Shown here piece after piece: positions 46,201 through 55,485 of a stretch of DNA of 64,000 nt. The DNA comes from Polysphondylium violaceum (lineage: Eukaryota > Evosea > Eumycetozoa > Dictyosteliales > Dictyosteliaceae): the NCBI GenBank assembly GCA_000277445.1, contig AJWJ01000045.1, positions 1 to 64,000 on the forward strand, given 5' to 3'. The number at the start of each line of letters is the position of its first letter. Within the stretch, counting starts at the first letter, position 1. The notes beneath the pieces are model-generated. The model had not been told where the DNA came from. It was given only the letters and a program-made list of their open reading frames with translations, and made no database searches. Made by a program: the position numbers and the translations under genes.

Positions 46201-47475
46201 GTAGATGATCAACTTAATGGAGCTCAATGCGTACCAATCCAAACATGTGCAACAGTTCGTTGTAAAGCTGGTTATAAATGTATTGATGATGCAAATGGAA
46301 ATGGTCCTCAATGTGTACCAATCCAAACATGTGCAACAGTTCGTTGTAAAGCTGGTTATAAATGTGTTAATGATGAAACAAACGGCCCACAATGTGTATC
46401 TATGCAAACTTGTGCAACTGTTCGTTGTAAAGCTGGCTACAAGTGTGTTGATGGAGTTAATGGCCCTCAATGTAATTTACTGCCAACTTGCTCTCTTGTT
46501 GATTGTAGATCAGGTTTCAAATGCGTTGATGATCCAATTGATGGTGCCAAATGTATTGCAATCCCAACCTGTGCTACAGTCCGTTGTAAATCAGGCTTCA
46601 AATGCGTTGATGATATAAATGGTCCTCAATGCGTCCCCGTTCCAACTTGCTCAACCGTTCGTTGTAAAGAGGGTTTTAAATGTATAAATGATCCAAATGG
46701 AGCTCAATGTATTCCTCAAGCTTCATGTGCTACAACTCTTTGTAAAAATGGTTACACATGTATAGACAATAATGATCAAGGTCCTCAATGTGTTCCAATC
46801 TTGACATGTTCTACTGTAGAGTGCAGAGCAAACTTTACTTGTGTAGATAATTCAAAAACTGGAGCAGAATGTGTTCCCGTTCCTACATGTGCTACAACGC
46901 TCTGTAAAAATGGATACATATGCATAGATAGTGATACCGGTTCAAATTGTGTTCCAGTTCCAACATGTGCCGCTACCTCTTGCCCAGTTGGTTATAGTTG
47001 TGTTGAAGATGCCGTTGAGGGTGCCAAATGTTATATACCACAAGTCACCACCTGTCTCACTGCTAGATGTGCACCAGGTTATGTTTGTATAGATGATCCA
47101 GTGAATGGTGCTTCATGTGTCAAAGATGCTCCACTAGTCACCACCTGTCTCACTGTTAAATGTTCAGCTGGATACGTTTGCAAGGATGATCCAATCAGAG
47201 GTGCCTCGTGTGTAAAGGATATTCCAACCTGTGCCTCTATTTTGTGTCCATTTGGCAATTATTGTGTGGATGATGCAATTAAAGGTCCCAAATGTGTTAA
47301 AACCACTTACAATCCATCAAATCTTTGTGCAACAATTTTATGTCCAAAAAATACAAACTGCGTTCAAAAAGGACATGAGGTATTTTGTGAAAAAACAAAT
47401 CAAATAACTTGTAGTAATATTCGTTGCGCTTCTGGATCTTGTACAGAGACCATAAATGGACCTATTTGCGCTTAA
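43244..47475 (+). CDS. large secreted mucin-like protein with Cys-rich follistatin-like repeats
   Basis: Probably an extracellular matrix, slime-sheath or spore-coat protein. Three exons, 43244..43457, 43524..43757 and 43820..47475 (both introns phase 1), give 1367 residues. Residues 1-23 are a signal peptide, followed by a Lys/His/Asp/Asn-rich stretch of about 45 residues. Exon 2 and early exon 3 are Cys-rich (CDKDTFFCLPIPKQVCNNLP, then KCKYVHCPHGFTCVDKP). A Pro/Thr/Glu array (PTEAP, about 320-385) and a Thr/Gly/Lys array (TTGKATTT, about 480-785, with recurring DVTIEPST) look like O-glycosylated stalks. About 18 repeats from residue 864 to the end have the form TCATVRC-x-AGYKC-x8-10-QCVP. 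This spacing resembles the follistatin-like (FOLN) repeats of Dictyostelium spore-coat proteins SP60/SP70. No GPI-type tail. The opposite strand is open for hundreds of codons only because of the repeats. Confidence 0.88.
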
Positions 47476-47928
47476 ATTGTTTTTCATTCAATTTTAATAA
47501 TAAAAAGTATATATTTTTTAAATATTATTTAATCTCTTTTTTTGTGATTTTAAAATCGACTAATGTTTAATAAAAAATGGGGTTTATTGAATATCTGATT
47601 TGCAATACAAACGACATTGTTTATTTAAGAAGAGACTTTCCTGCAAAAATCTCTCACTCAGTGTGGGTGAATGACTTCTCCTCCACCATCTTCTATCAAG
47701 TACTCACTAGTTCTCTAGAAATCTGAAGTAACAACTATTAGGCCCCTACTTGCCATACTCAAGACTTACTGTTTTTCCATATTCACATACCAGCTCTCTT
47801 TAATATAATGGGATTGATCCTATTATTTGTTTAAAAGTTTTGTGACTGAAGAAACAAAGATATAAACTATAAGTATTGAGATTTTATATATAAAATTTAG
47901 CCCGATAAAAGATTTAGAGTTGGAAAAG
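47476..47928. other. intergenic downstream of the repeat protein
   Basis: AT-rich with AATAAA signals. A somewhat more GC-balanced stretch at 47620-47800 has no recognisable coding or RNA content. No external B-box was seen downstream of the tRNA gene. Confidence 0.4.
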
Positions 47929-48000
47929 CTCCCCATTCGGGAATCGAACCCGAGGTACCAGTGTGAAAGACTAGAGTGTTACCGACTACACCAATGAGGA
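47929..48000 (-). tRNA. trnE-UUC: tRNA-Glu (anticodon UUC), copy 1
   Basis: On the - strand the 72-nt sequence folds as a cloverleaf. The acceptor stem TCCTCAT pairs with ATGGGGA, the D arm is GTGT..ACAC, and the anticodon stem CTAGT/ACTGG closes the loop CTTTCAC with anticodon TTC. The T arm TCGGG/CCCGA closes TTCGATT. The A box (TTGGTGTAGTCGG) and B box (GGTTCGATTCC) are intact, the discriminator base is G, and there is no intron. Confidence 0.95.
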
Positions 48001-49437
48001 ATCACATGAAAATAACAAAAATTCTCTTCTATAAATAAATATTAAAAAAATTTGGTATCTTCATCAACCCAATTCTCACCCTCACCACTAACACACCAAT
48101 AACCTGGTCATCAACTATCTTTAAACTCCTACCGCATTCCCTCACAACAGTCTCAATCATTGGCGCAACGTTCAAAATCATATGGTGGTTATGAAATTCA
48201 CCCTCGCACCACCAGCACAACTATTAGAGAGAGAAATGAAAACCCTCCAGCTAGCTGCACTCGAAAACCTCAATACCAAAATCAATTACCTCCGTAGGAA
48301 AGAACTCAACCATCACCAGACAGAAGGACCAAATCCATATTCCTCCAAAATAAAAAACAGCATCCAACAATTCCTCAAAACATGGGGTTCTCTCCCATTC
48401 CCCCATATCACCCTTCCCAAACACCTTGTGATGTCTGCCGCCAAGAGCCCTTTATCCCCCTATTCGACGAAAACCCCGATTACCCATCATCTTTTAAATT
48501 CAAATAATAAAAATTGAAGGAGGGGCAAGATACTAAAATCGTAATTTTCAATATCCTTATTAAAACAAAAAATTTTATTTGTTTGGCCCATTCATGTTTT
48601 AAATCCTATTATTTTCATTATAATAAGGTTACTAAATAAGAATCACACATGTACACTTTAGCTCACACACAAACCATAAACTAAGAGGATTAAACAAAAA
48701 GTTAATTAAAAACCGTATCGCAAAACTATTACCTTTTTTTGGAAATACAAATGTAATTATCTTTTATCCAGGATCAGAAATTATTTTTCATGCTTTCATA
48801 AATTCTTGTAATCTAATATGGATATTGGTTTTAATAAAAAACATGGTCCACCCCTTCTGACCCTAAAAGGATTATTTGGAATTATTTATCTTTATTTTAT
48901 CTATATAAAAATTTTTTAATGATAACTATTGTAATTCAAAATGCAATACCATTTTAGAAAATAAATCAGTATTTTTTATATATGATCTGATATCTGGTTA
49001 TCCTTAAATATAACATTATTTTATAATTCTCCACTATAAAAGATTAAATAAATTAAAGTTGAGTTCTCACCCTATAACCTTTTTTTGTTTATGTCTATCT
49101 TTATCAAGTCTATATTTGTAATATTGAATATCATTGTTTAATAAACTTTCATTTTAATAGAAACAAAATATAGACACTATCTTTAGTTTTGGTCCACTAT
49201 AAGATACACATGAATAACCATAAAACACAATAAATACAAAGGGCTTCATTGTGGATAGAAGGAGTGGGTAGAACCAACTAGATCCGATGATCGTTATTTA
49301 ATGTTTTTAAATAATATTAAATACCAGAATATTAAAATGGGACACTTTAATTCCTATTACATCATTGTTTTTTGAACATATATACCAAACCCGATAAAGG
49401 ACAATACGCCCGACAAAAGAGTAATTTTTTTCAAAAG
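48001..49437. other. region between the two tRNA-Glu genes
   Basis: The first 33 bp are shared with the upstream flank of the second tRNA copy. A C-rich block at about 48060-48520 looks like a retroelement scrap (listed separately). The remainder, 48520-49437, is AT-rich with no recognisable gene. Confidence 0.5.
48060..48520 (+). mobile_element. fossil fragment of a tRNA-targeted retroelement, probably non-LTR (TRE-like)
   Basis: A 460-bp block that is clearly C-rich on the + strand, unlike all surrounding DNA. It contains a 111-codon open stretch (48182-48517) with no housekeeping similarity. It begins about 60 bp upstream of the tRNA-Glu gene, the distance at which dictyostelid TRE5-type retroelements insert. 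Segments read like the C-terminal part of a reverse-transcriptase polyprotein with a Cys-x2-Cys knuckle. It is broken and partial. The family is an inference from composition and position; an LTR element such as DGLT-A or Skipper-type is possible. Confidence 0.45.
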
Positions 49438-49509
49438 CTCCCCATTCGGGAATCGAACCCGAGGTACCAGTGTGAAAGACTAGAGTGTTACCGACTACAC
49501 CAATGAGGA
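49438..49509 (-). tRNA. trnE-UUC: tRNA-Glu (anticodon UUC), copy 2
   Basis: Base-for-base identical to copy 1 over the 72-nt gene, with the same cloverleaf, boxes and discriminator. About 21 bp directly upstream (ATCACATGAAAATAACAAAA) are identical as well, then similarity fades. Its 5' end lies 242 bp from the QNG1 start on the opposite strand. Confidence 0.95.
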
Positions 49510-49751
49510 ATCACATGAAAATAACAAAAAGTTTCTTCTATTTATTTTTTAATCATTTAATTGAATTTGTTTTTAATAAAAATTTTCAATCTTTTTCATT
49601 TAAATTTTATTCTATCAACTTTAAGACCTCAAATCTAATAAAAATGCTCTCAATAAATTTAGTTTTTTTTTTTGAGTTTTTTCTCGATTTCGTTTCAACT
49701 TGCGAGTATCTGCATATTATTCTTTTCAACTATATTAGATATTTTAAAAAA

Positions 49752-50847
49752 ATGAATCCATTAGATTTAATTAGAGAAACCACAGAATATGTTTATAGTA
49801 AATCAAAATATGTATCAATTAATCAAGAAGCATTGGAAAAAGAATGCAATGACTTTTTAGAGAAACACAAGAAATCACCCTTCAAAGAGTTGTGGGCAGA
49901 CAATGAATTTCATTTCTGTGACGTTGATATCGAGTGTGATAAAAGTGTTATGAGTGATCTCACTGCTAAATATACATTGGTGTTGGATTCCTTAAACTTT
50001 TGTTTTTGGCCAGACTCTGAACTAGAGTACCATCATTTAGCCAGAGGATTAAAGAATGCTTTGATTGCCGATAACAAAGTATTTGATGCCGATCGTTTGG
50101 CCGTTGTAACACCAGAGATCTTGTTCCAATGGTTTAATAGAGAACTCCCAAATGTGGGTGAACGTTGTAGATTGTTGAGAGAAGTCGGTACTTCTCTTTT
50201 AACTTTTTTCAATGGTAGTATTAAAGAATTAATTTTGTCCGCAAACCATAAAGCTTCCAATTTAGTTGATGTAATTATCTTGTTATTGAGTTAAACAAAA
50301 GGTATATAGGCTAATATTAACCTCATTATATAATTATAGATTATAACCAAATACTTTTGGGGATTTAGAGATAGTAGTGTTTATCAAGGTAGACAAATTT
50401 TCTTTTATAAAAGAGCTCAAATTTTTGTAGGTGATATTTGGGGTGCCTATCAAGGAAGAGGTTTAGGACAATTTGATGATATTCAAGAATTAACAATGTT
50501 TGCCGATTATAGTAAATATCGCTACTACTATTATTAATGAATAGCTACTAATTTCTAAATCAATTATTATAGGAGTACCACAAATTTTAGAATCATTGGG
50601 TGTTATGGTATATTCAAATGAATTAAAACAAATTATTTTAGATAAAAAAGAAATTCCAGTTGGTTCAGAAATGGAATTGGAAATTAGAGCAGTCACTGTT
50701 GTTGCCGTTGAAAAAATGAGAGATATTTTCAACAAAAATCAATGTAATTTACTTGCCTTGGAGGTCGATTGGATGCTTTGGGGTAGAGGTGAAGCCATGT
50801 TGGATAAATTACCTCCTCATCATAGAACCCTTACCATCTTTTATTAA
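49752..50847 (+). CDS. qng1: queuosine 5'-phosphate N-glycosylase (QNG1, C9orf64/DUF2419 family)
   Basis: Releases queuine from queuosine 5'-phosphate, so the base can be salvaged into tRNAs with GUN anticodons. Three exons, 49752..50270, 50340..50511 and 50573..50847 (phases 0 and 1), give 321 residues. Conserved family segments in order are LDSLNFCFWPDSE, EILFQWF, ERCRLLREVGTSLL, GRQIFFYKRAQIFVGDIW, LTMFADYRVPQILESLGVM, EMELEIRAVTVVAVEKM and VDWMLWGRGE. The end LPPHHRTLTIFY parallels the HR...YY ending of animal proteins. The LTMFADYR loop and the WMLWGRG region form the active site in the family. The ATG at 49752 is used because upstream in-frame codons run through the tRNA gene. Confidence 0.94.
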
Positions 50848-51066
50848 TAATATAAAGATTAATAAACTTTGAAATTCTTTTTAGAAACAATGATATTATC
50901 GATAATATATTTGTTCCAACCCAAAGTATTACTTTATTTTGATCCATCAACAAGATTGGGAATTTTTAATAATTCCAATGAATGTTATCAATATAATGTA
51001 TATTCATTAGATTCTTATGAACCTAAATAAGAGTAAATTTTGAGCTTAATTGAATTGTAATATGTC

Positions 51067-51076
51067 ATCACGTGAT
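51067..51076. promoter_or_regulatory. palindrome ATCACGTGAT
   Basis: A perfect 10-bp palindrome, identical to the central 10 bp of the site at 37610-37621. Not close to an obvious start codon, so it may be accidental. Confidence 0.25.
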
Positions 51077-51149
51077 TAAAAAAAAGATTGAGGTATCAGG
51101 ATCTACTTTGATTGTTTTTGTCTGATTTTGTATAGTCCAGAGAACTATT

Positions 51150-51209
51150 CCCAGTTTTTTTAGTTAGACTAGCCGCTAACCCAGTTTTTTTAATTAGACT
51201 AGTGACTAA
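51150..51209. repeat. 30-bp direct tandem repeat, two copies
   Basis: Each unit starts CCCAGTTTTTTT and ends CTAA. The copies at 51150-51179 and 51180-51209 match at 26 of 30 positions and are directly abutting. Confidence 0.85.
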
Positions 51210-51699
51210 TTTTTGATGACACCTCACAACTTTTGCAAGTGGTCAAGCGATCATCGGTTTGATACTTTTAACTCATAAGCCTTTGCAGGCAATTTGTTAA
51301 TCATATTGATCTTAGTGAAATGTGATCCTTTTGAGGGGATCATATTTTATCTGGAGTCTGATAATTTGTAAAGTAGAACGGCCTCAATCCCAACAAAACA
51401 ATCATCTGTTGAATTAATAAGCAGTCAGTTTTTTATCTAATAGTTGATCTTATGGGAAGTATTGTTATTTACACAACTCTCGTTTGATGATTTAATATCT
51501 GAATAAATTCTCAATTTTTTTTTTCTAATGAATTTACAGAATGAGAGCATCGACACTGAAAATTTTAAATTTCATTCAATGGTTATATTATATTCAATTT
51601 GTTGGTGTTTGTATCTGATTTATCTCCAAAAATTTGAAAGTGATTTACTTGGAAAAGGGGTGGGTTCATAGGTAGTGGTATAAGAGTTTATAATTGAGC

Positions 51700-51852
51700 T
51701 TAACTTGATGTTGATATTTTAAATTTATCATTTTCCATGGAAAGAACATTAAAGTAAGACCAATATGGATTAGAATCTGAATTAATATTTAAATCATCAA
51801 AAGGCACAATTTGATCCAGATTTCTCAAAAAAATACCTGAATCATAAAAATT
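51700..51852 (-). other. orphan 50-codon open stretch, possible gene remnant
   Basis: Open on the - strand from just after a TAG at 51855-51853, which also forms an acceptor-like AATTAG, to a TAA at 51702-51700. The peptide is not low-complexity (for example DQIVPFDDLNINSDSNPYW). No ATG starts it and no homologue is recognised. It may be a terminal exon of a decayed gene, or chance. Confidence 0.25.
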
Positions 51853-52076
51853 CTAATTGTTTAAATAAGTCCACAATTAAACTGAAAGTAGGATTTATTG
51901 TTTGTATCGTTGTTAGAGGGTTGTATTTATTTTTCTTCCTTTTTATAATCAGTATTGAATTTAACGATACCAAGTTGGTTCGAAATTAGGTACATGTCTA
52001 TATAAACTTTAGTAATAAAATGATGATCTTTGATTTTGTTTTATTATACTAAAATCTACCAATTACAAGACACTAT

Positions 52077-52844
52077 TTAAATGCATTTTGGACCCTTTGG
52101 TGTATCCAAGCACTTTCTTGGACAACGGACATTCTTGCAGGTGATGGTTGGTGGAATGGCTTCTTTGACACATGATGCCCCTTTGATTGGATCATCTTTG
52201 CATACAAATCCAGCAGAGCATTTGACAGTGAGACAGGTGGTGACTTGAGGCTTAAAACATTTGGCACCCTCAACGGCATCTTCAACACAGCTGTAACCAA
52301 CTGGACAAGAGGTAGAGGCACAAGTTGGAACATCTCTAACACACGAGGCACCTCTGATTGGATCATCTTTACAAACGTATCCAGCTGAACATTTGACAGT
52401 GAGACAAGTGGTGACTAGTGGAGCATCTTTGACACATGAAGCACCATTGACTGGATCATCTTTGCATACATATCCAGCAGAGCATTTGACAGTGAGACAG
52501 GTCGTGACTTGTTGTATATAACATTTGGCACCCTCAACGGCATCCTCAACACAACTATAACCAACTGGACATGAGGTAGCGGCGCAAGTTGCAATATCCT
52601 TTACACATTGAGCACCATTGACAGGGTCATCTACACATCTGAATCCCGAAGCACAATCCACAAGATCACATGTGGCTACAGGATCTTGTCTAACACATTG
52701 GGCACCTTTGATAGGGTCATCTCTACACACAAATCCAGCCGAACACTTTGCCATCATACAAGTAGTGACTGCTTGGGTAGTATGAAAACCAAAGCAAAGA
52801 ATAATAGCTACCAAGAAAAAGATTGAATTAATTTTTACACCCAT
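52077..52844 (-). CDS. secreted protein of eight Cys-rich follistatin-like repeats
   Basis: A single-exon protein of 255 residues. Residues 1-25 are a signal peptide (MGVKINSIFFLVAIILCFGF). The rest is eight repeats of the form TC-x4-C-x-G-x2-C-x-DD-x3-GA-x-CV, each with four Cys. The repeats are closely related to the last repeats of the large protein at 43244-47475. The block TCAATSCPVGYSCVEDAVEG is identical in both, and TCLTVKCSAGYVCKDDPIRG also recurs. No mucin-like stalk or GPI tail is present, so it is probably a soluble matrix or coat component. The upstream 490 bp is AT-rich with short CA-rich pieces. Confidence 0.88.
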   Translation of the reverse strand: MGVKINSIFFLVAIILCFGFHTTQAVTTCMMAKCSAGFVCRDDPIKGAQCVRQDPVATCDLVDCASGFRCVDDPVNGAQCVKDIATCAATSCPVGYSCVEDAVEGAKCYIQQVTTCLTVKCSAGYVCKDDPVNGASCVKDAPLVTTCLTVKCSAGYVCKDDPIRGASCVRDVPTCASTSCPVGYSCVEDAVEGAKCFKPQVTTCLTVKCSAGFVCKDDPIKGASCVKEAIPPTITCKNVRCPRKCLDTPKGPKCI

Positions 52845-53331
52845 TATTGTGATATAGTTGTTATAGTAGGTTGTTTATTTGTTGTTATTGTTGTAAATTG
52901 AGAATAAACTAATAGAGAAAGAAAAAAAAAAAAGAACCTATTTATATTGAATTTTATCTAGTCAAGATCTCACCCCTCAACACACAAGTAAGTAAATTTA
53001 AAAAAAAAAAACATTATTTAAATTGAAATATTTGATTGGAACCCCAATAAGTGTTTATTGTTCAAAGTTGACAAGCTCTTCCCCAATAATTTTATTAAAA
53101 AATTTAAAAAAAAAAAACTAATCAATTTCAAAAAAATATCTCATTTTTCAGGTAAACTAGTCGAAAATTGAAAAAACAAAAAACACGTTGAACAGTTATC
53201 ATATGATGATATATTAGATATATATTATATACAATGTTGTTTTTTATTATATCGTACAATAAATGATGATGATGATATATGATTAATTATGTGTTTGTTT
53301 AAATTGTTATTAATTACTATATACATTTTTT
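52845..53331. other. intergenic
   Basis: Upstream of the short repeat protein and downstream of the next - strand gene. A-runs at 52919-52934 and 53000-53012 and a TATA-rich stretch at 53209-53232. No gene seen. Confidence 0.4.
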
Positions 53332-55485
53332 CTATAAACTATCGCTTTGAATACAAATTGATTGTTGAGATAAATTATTATTGATTTGATTTGGAGTTGT
53401 TGATCCTACCAAATTATTATCACTATCATTATTAATATTTAATTCATTTTCATCTGAAATTAAAAGATCTTGTAATAATTCTTTTGCAGTATTTAATTCA
53501 TCTATCAACATTAGACAATCATCTTCGTCAATCTTTTTTCTTTCAAACGCTTTTTTAATTTGTTTTTGTTTTGCATCTAAAATACCTTTGAATGCTTCAA
53601 AAGCGTTTGGATGTAAACTACCACCAAAATCAATAGATTGTCTTTGAAATTCGTCCTTGACACTTGAAATTTCATTAAACTTGTTTGAACAATAACTATA
53701 ATCACGTTGAATACTGTTTTTCTTTTTCAAAAATGATGTTAAATCCATTCCTTGATCCCAATCATCTTCTTTTTCTTTAAATTGATCCATTTTAATTGAT
53801 CTTCGTTTCGATGGTACTATAATTGATGAAAGTGGTTTACCTTGAGGTTGTGGTTGTGGTTGTGGTTGAGTTAAATCTAATTTATTAACACCTACAATTG
53901 TTGGTGAAGATTGTGAATTATTATTGATTGATCTTGAATTTGTACTTGGTGATGAATTTAATGTTAATGGTGTTGGTGTTGGCGTAGTGGAAACAATGTT
54001 ATTACTGGTTGTCGTGATTGATGAAGATATATTCGTAGTAGTTGTTTTTTCAATTAATCTTGGACTATGTAAAATGGTGGTTGTTGATGTAAAAGTTGTG
54101 GTTTGTGATGGAGTTTGGGTTGAAATTGAAAAAGTGGTGGTTTGTGATTGTTCTTCATCGTCATCAACAAGATCTTCAAAATCTAAAAATGGATCATCTT
54201 CAAATGCTGCATTATCAGGTATTGATGATGACGCAGAGAATGAAAATGATTTTAATCTTAATGGTTGTATACTATTTCTTTTTGATGTTGTTGTTGTTGT
54301 TGTTGTTTTACTATTCTTTTCTTCTTCAATATCTTGTTTATCTTGTGTGATTTCGTCTTCTATAATAGAAGGTGATGAACTTGATAACAATGGAAGTGGT
54401 GGAATTAATGATAATGGTTTCATTGATGGTGAACTAGTTTCAATTGAATTTGATTTGGCTGAATAAGTATATGGTGATGAAATTAAACTTGATGATGATT
54501 TACTAGTTGATATAGTAATTGATACTGATGATGTTATTGTATTATTATTATTATTAATTTCTTTTTCTTTTTCATTACATTCTTTTTCTACTAGTGTTGG
54601 TTTTAATATACTTGGTGAGTCTAATTTTGATACAGTAAAAGTACATGGTGTTATTTCATCATCGCTACCACCACTACTATAGCTATCACTATTATCAATT
54701 ATTATCGTTTCTGTTGATGGTACTAATACCTCTTTTTCAACAACTGCTTTACTAATCTTTGGTATAAATGCATGTGGTAATGATTTTGATTTCTTTCTTA
54801 ATAATGGTTTAGGTAGATTATTAGGTGTTGATAATGGCTCTAATTTTGGACTAGGTAAAGTTGATGTAGTTGTAGTTGATATAGTTGATGATTGAAATGT
54901 AAATAATGTAGTTTTTGTAACTGGTTGTTGTGATGATGAACATGATGATGATGGTGATGAGGGTGATGATGTAAATGATGGCGATAAAGGACCCAATGCT
55001 GATGATGTTGTTGTAGAGGTGGATGAAGTTGTTGTGGTTGTAGTTGTGGCTGTAGCAGTGATTTTACTATTTGAATCAACTGCAACAAAATGTTTAGATT
55101 TTGGTAAAAAACAATAAATACATAGGGTTGGTCTCCACTGATTGGATTTAAATTCACTACAAGTGACAAAGAGGGGAGGAGTTTTGGATGAGTCTTGTTC
55201 GACAACTGTCATTTTCTCAAGTATGGGCCTATCTTGTGTATAGATCAAGTGATTGGTTGATGAATATTTATAAAATACCACTGCGGCAGATTTTTCCACT
55301 AATTGTTGTCTATATACTATTTTGCTTGCGAAAACAACTGGTTCTTCAAGTATTGCTGTTTGTAAATGTAATATTTTTGATATGATTGTTGGATTTGGAT
55401 AATGAAAATTAAAACAATTACAACATTTATTGGGTTGCCACCTACTTTCTTGAAATGAGGAGCATTGAATTAATGATATCTTCAT
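53332..55485 (-). CDS. Ser/Thr-rich protein with two N-terminal Cys/His zinc-knuckle-like motifs
   Basis: A single-exon protein of 717 residues with no signal peptide. Two related motifs are visible: C-SSF-x4-RWQPNKC-C-NCFNFHYP near residues 8-30 and C-SEF-x4-QWRPTLC-IYCFLPKSKH near 109-132. They share the pattern C-x2-F-x4-W-x-P-x2-C-x2-C-F-x-x-(P)-x-x-x-H. This resembles the short N-terminal Cys/His segment of myosin phosphatase-Rho interacting protein (MPRIP), though no PH domain follows. Residues 140-590 are Ser/Thr/Pro/Asn low complexity. The C-terminus (about 590-690) is a charged coiled coil (FEAFKGILDAKQKQIKKAFE). Function unknown; a cytoskeletal or signalling adaptor would fit. The start ATG at 55485 directly precedes the first motif. 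Confidence 0.75.
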   Translation of the reverse strand: MKISLIQCSSFQESRWQPNKCCNCFNFHYPNPTIISKILHLQTAILEEPVVFASKIVYRQQLVEKSAAVVFYKYSSTNHLIYTQDRPILEKMTVVEQDSSKTPPLFVTCSEFKSNQWRPTLCIYCFLPKSKHFVAVDSNSKITATATTTTTTTSSTSTTTSSALGPLSPSFTSSPSSPSSSCSSSQQPVTKTTLFTFQSSTISTTTTSTLPSPKLEPLSTPNNLPKPLLRKKSKSLPHAFIPKISKAVVEKEVLVPSTETIIIDNSDSYSSGGSDDEITPCTFTVSKLDSPSILKPTLVEKECNEKEKEINNNNNTITSSVSITISTSKSSSSLISSPYTYSAKSNSIETSSPSMKPLSLIPPLPLLSSSSPSIIEDEITQDKQDIEEEKNSKTTTTTTTSKRNSIQPLRLKSFSFSASSSIPDNAAFEDDPFLDFEDLVDDDEEQSQTTTFSISTQTPSQTTTFTSTTTILHSPRLIEKTTTTNISSSITTTSNNIVSTTPTPTPLTLNSSPSTNSRSINNNSQSSPTIVGVNKLDLTQPQPQPQPQGKPLSSIIVPSKRRSIKMDQFKEKEDDWDQGMDLTSFLKKKNSIQRDYSYCSNKFNEISSVKDEFQRQSIDFGGSLHPNAFEAFKGILDAKQKQIKKAFERKKIDEDDCLMLIDELNTAKELLQDLLISDENELNINNDSDNNLVGSTTPNQINNNLSQQSICIQSDSL

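Larger units (their letters stand above)
50848..52076. other. 1.2-kb region with orphan open stretches and a tandem repeat
   Basis: Contains a 46-residue + frame at 50889-51029 preceded by an acceptor-like TTTTTAG, a CACGTG palindrome at 51067-51076, a 30-bp direct repeat at 51150-51209 and a 50-codon - strand frame at 51700-51852. None has recognised homology. Confidence 0.4.

Noticed and set aside
49485-49751. Upstream extension of the QNG1 reading frame
   Set aside because: The extension runs into the tRNA-Glu gene and is Phe/Asn/Lys noise. Family similarity begins at the ATG at 49752.
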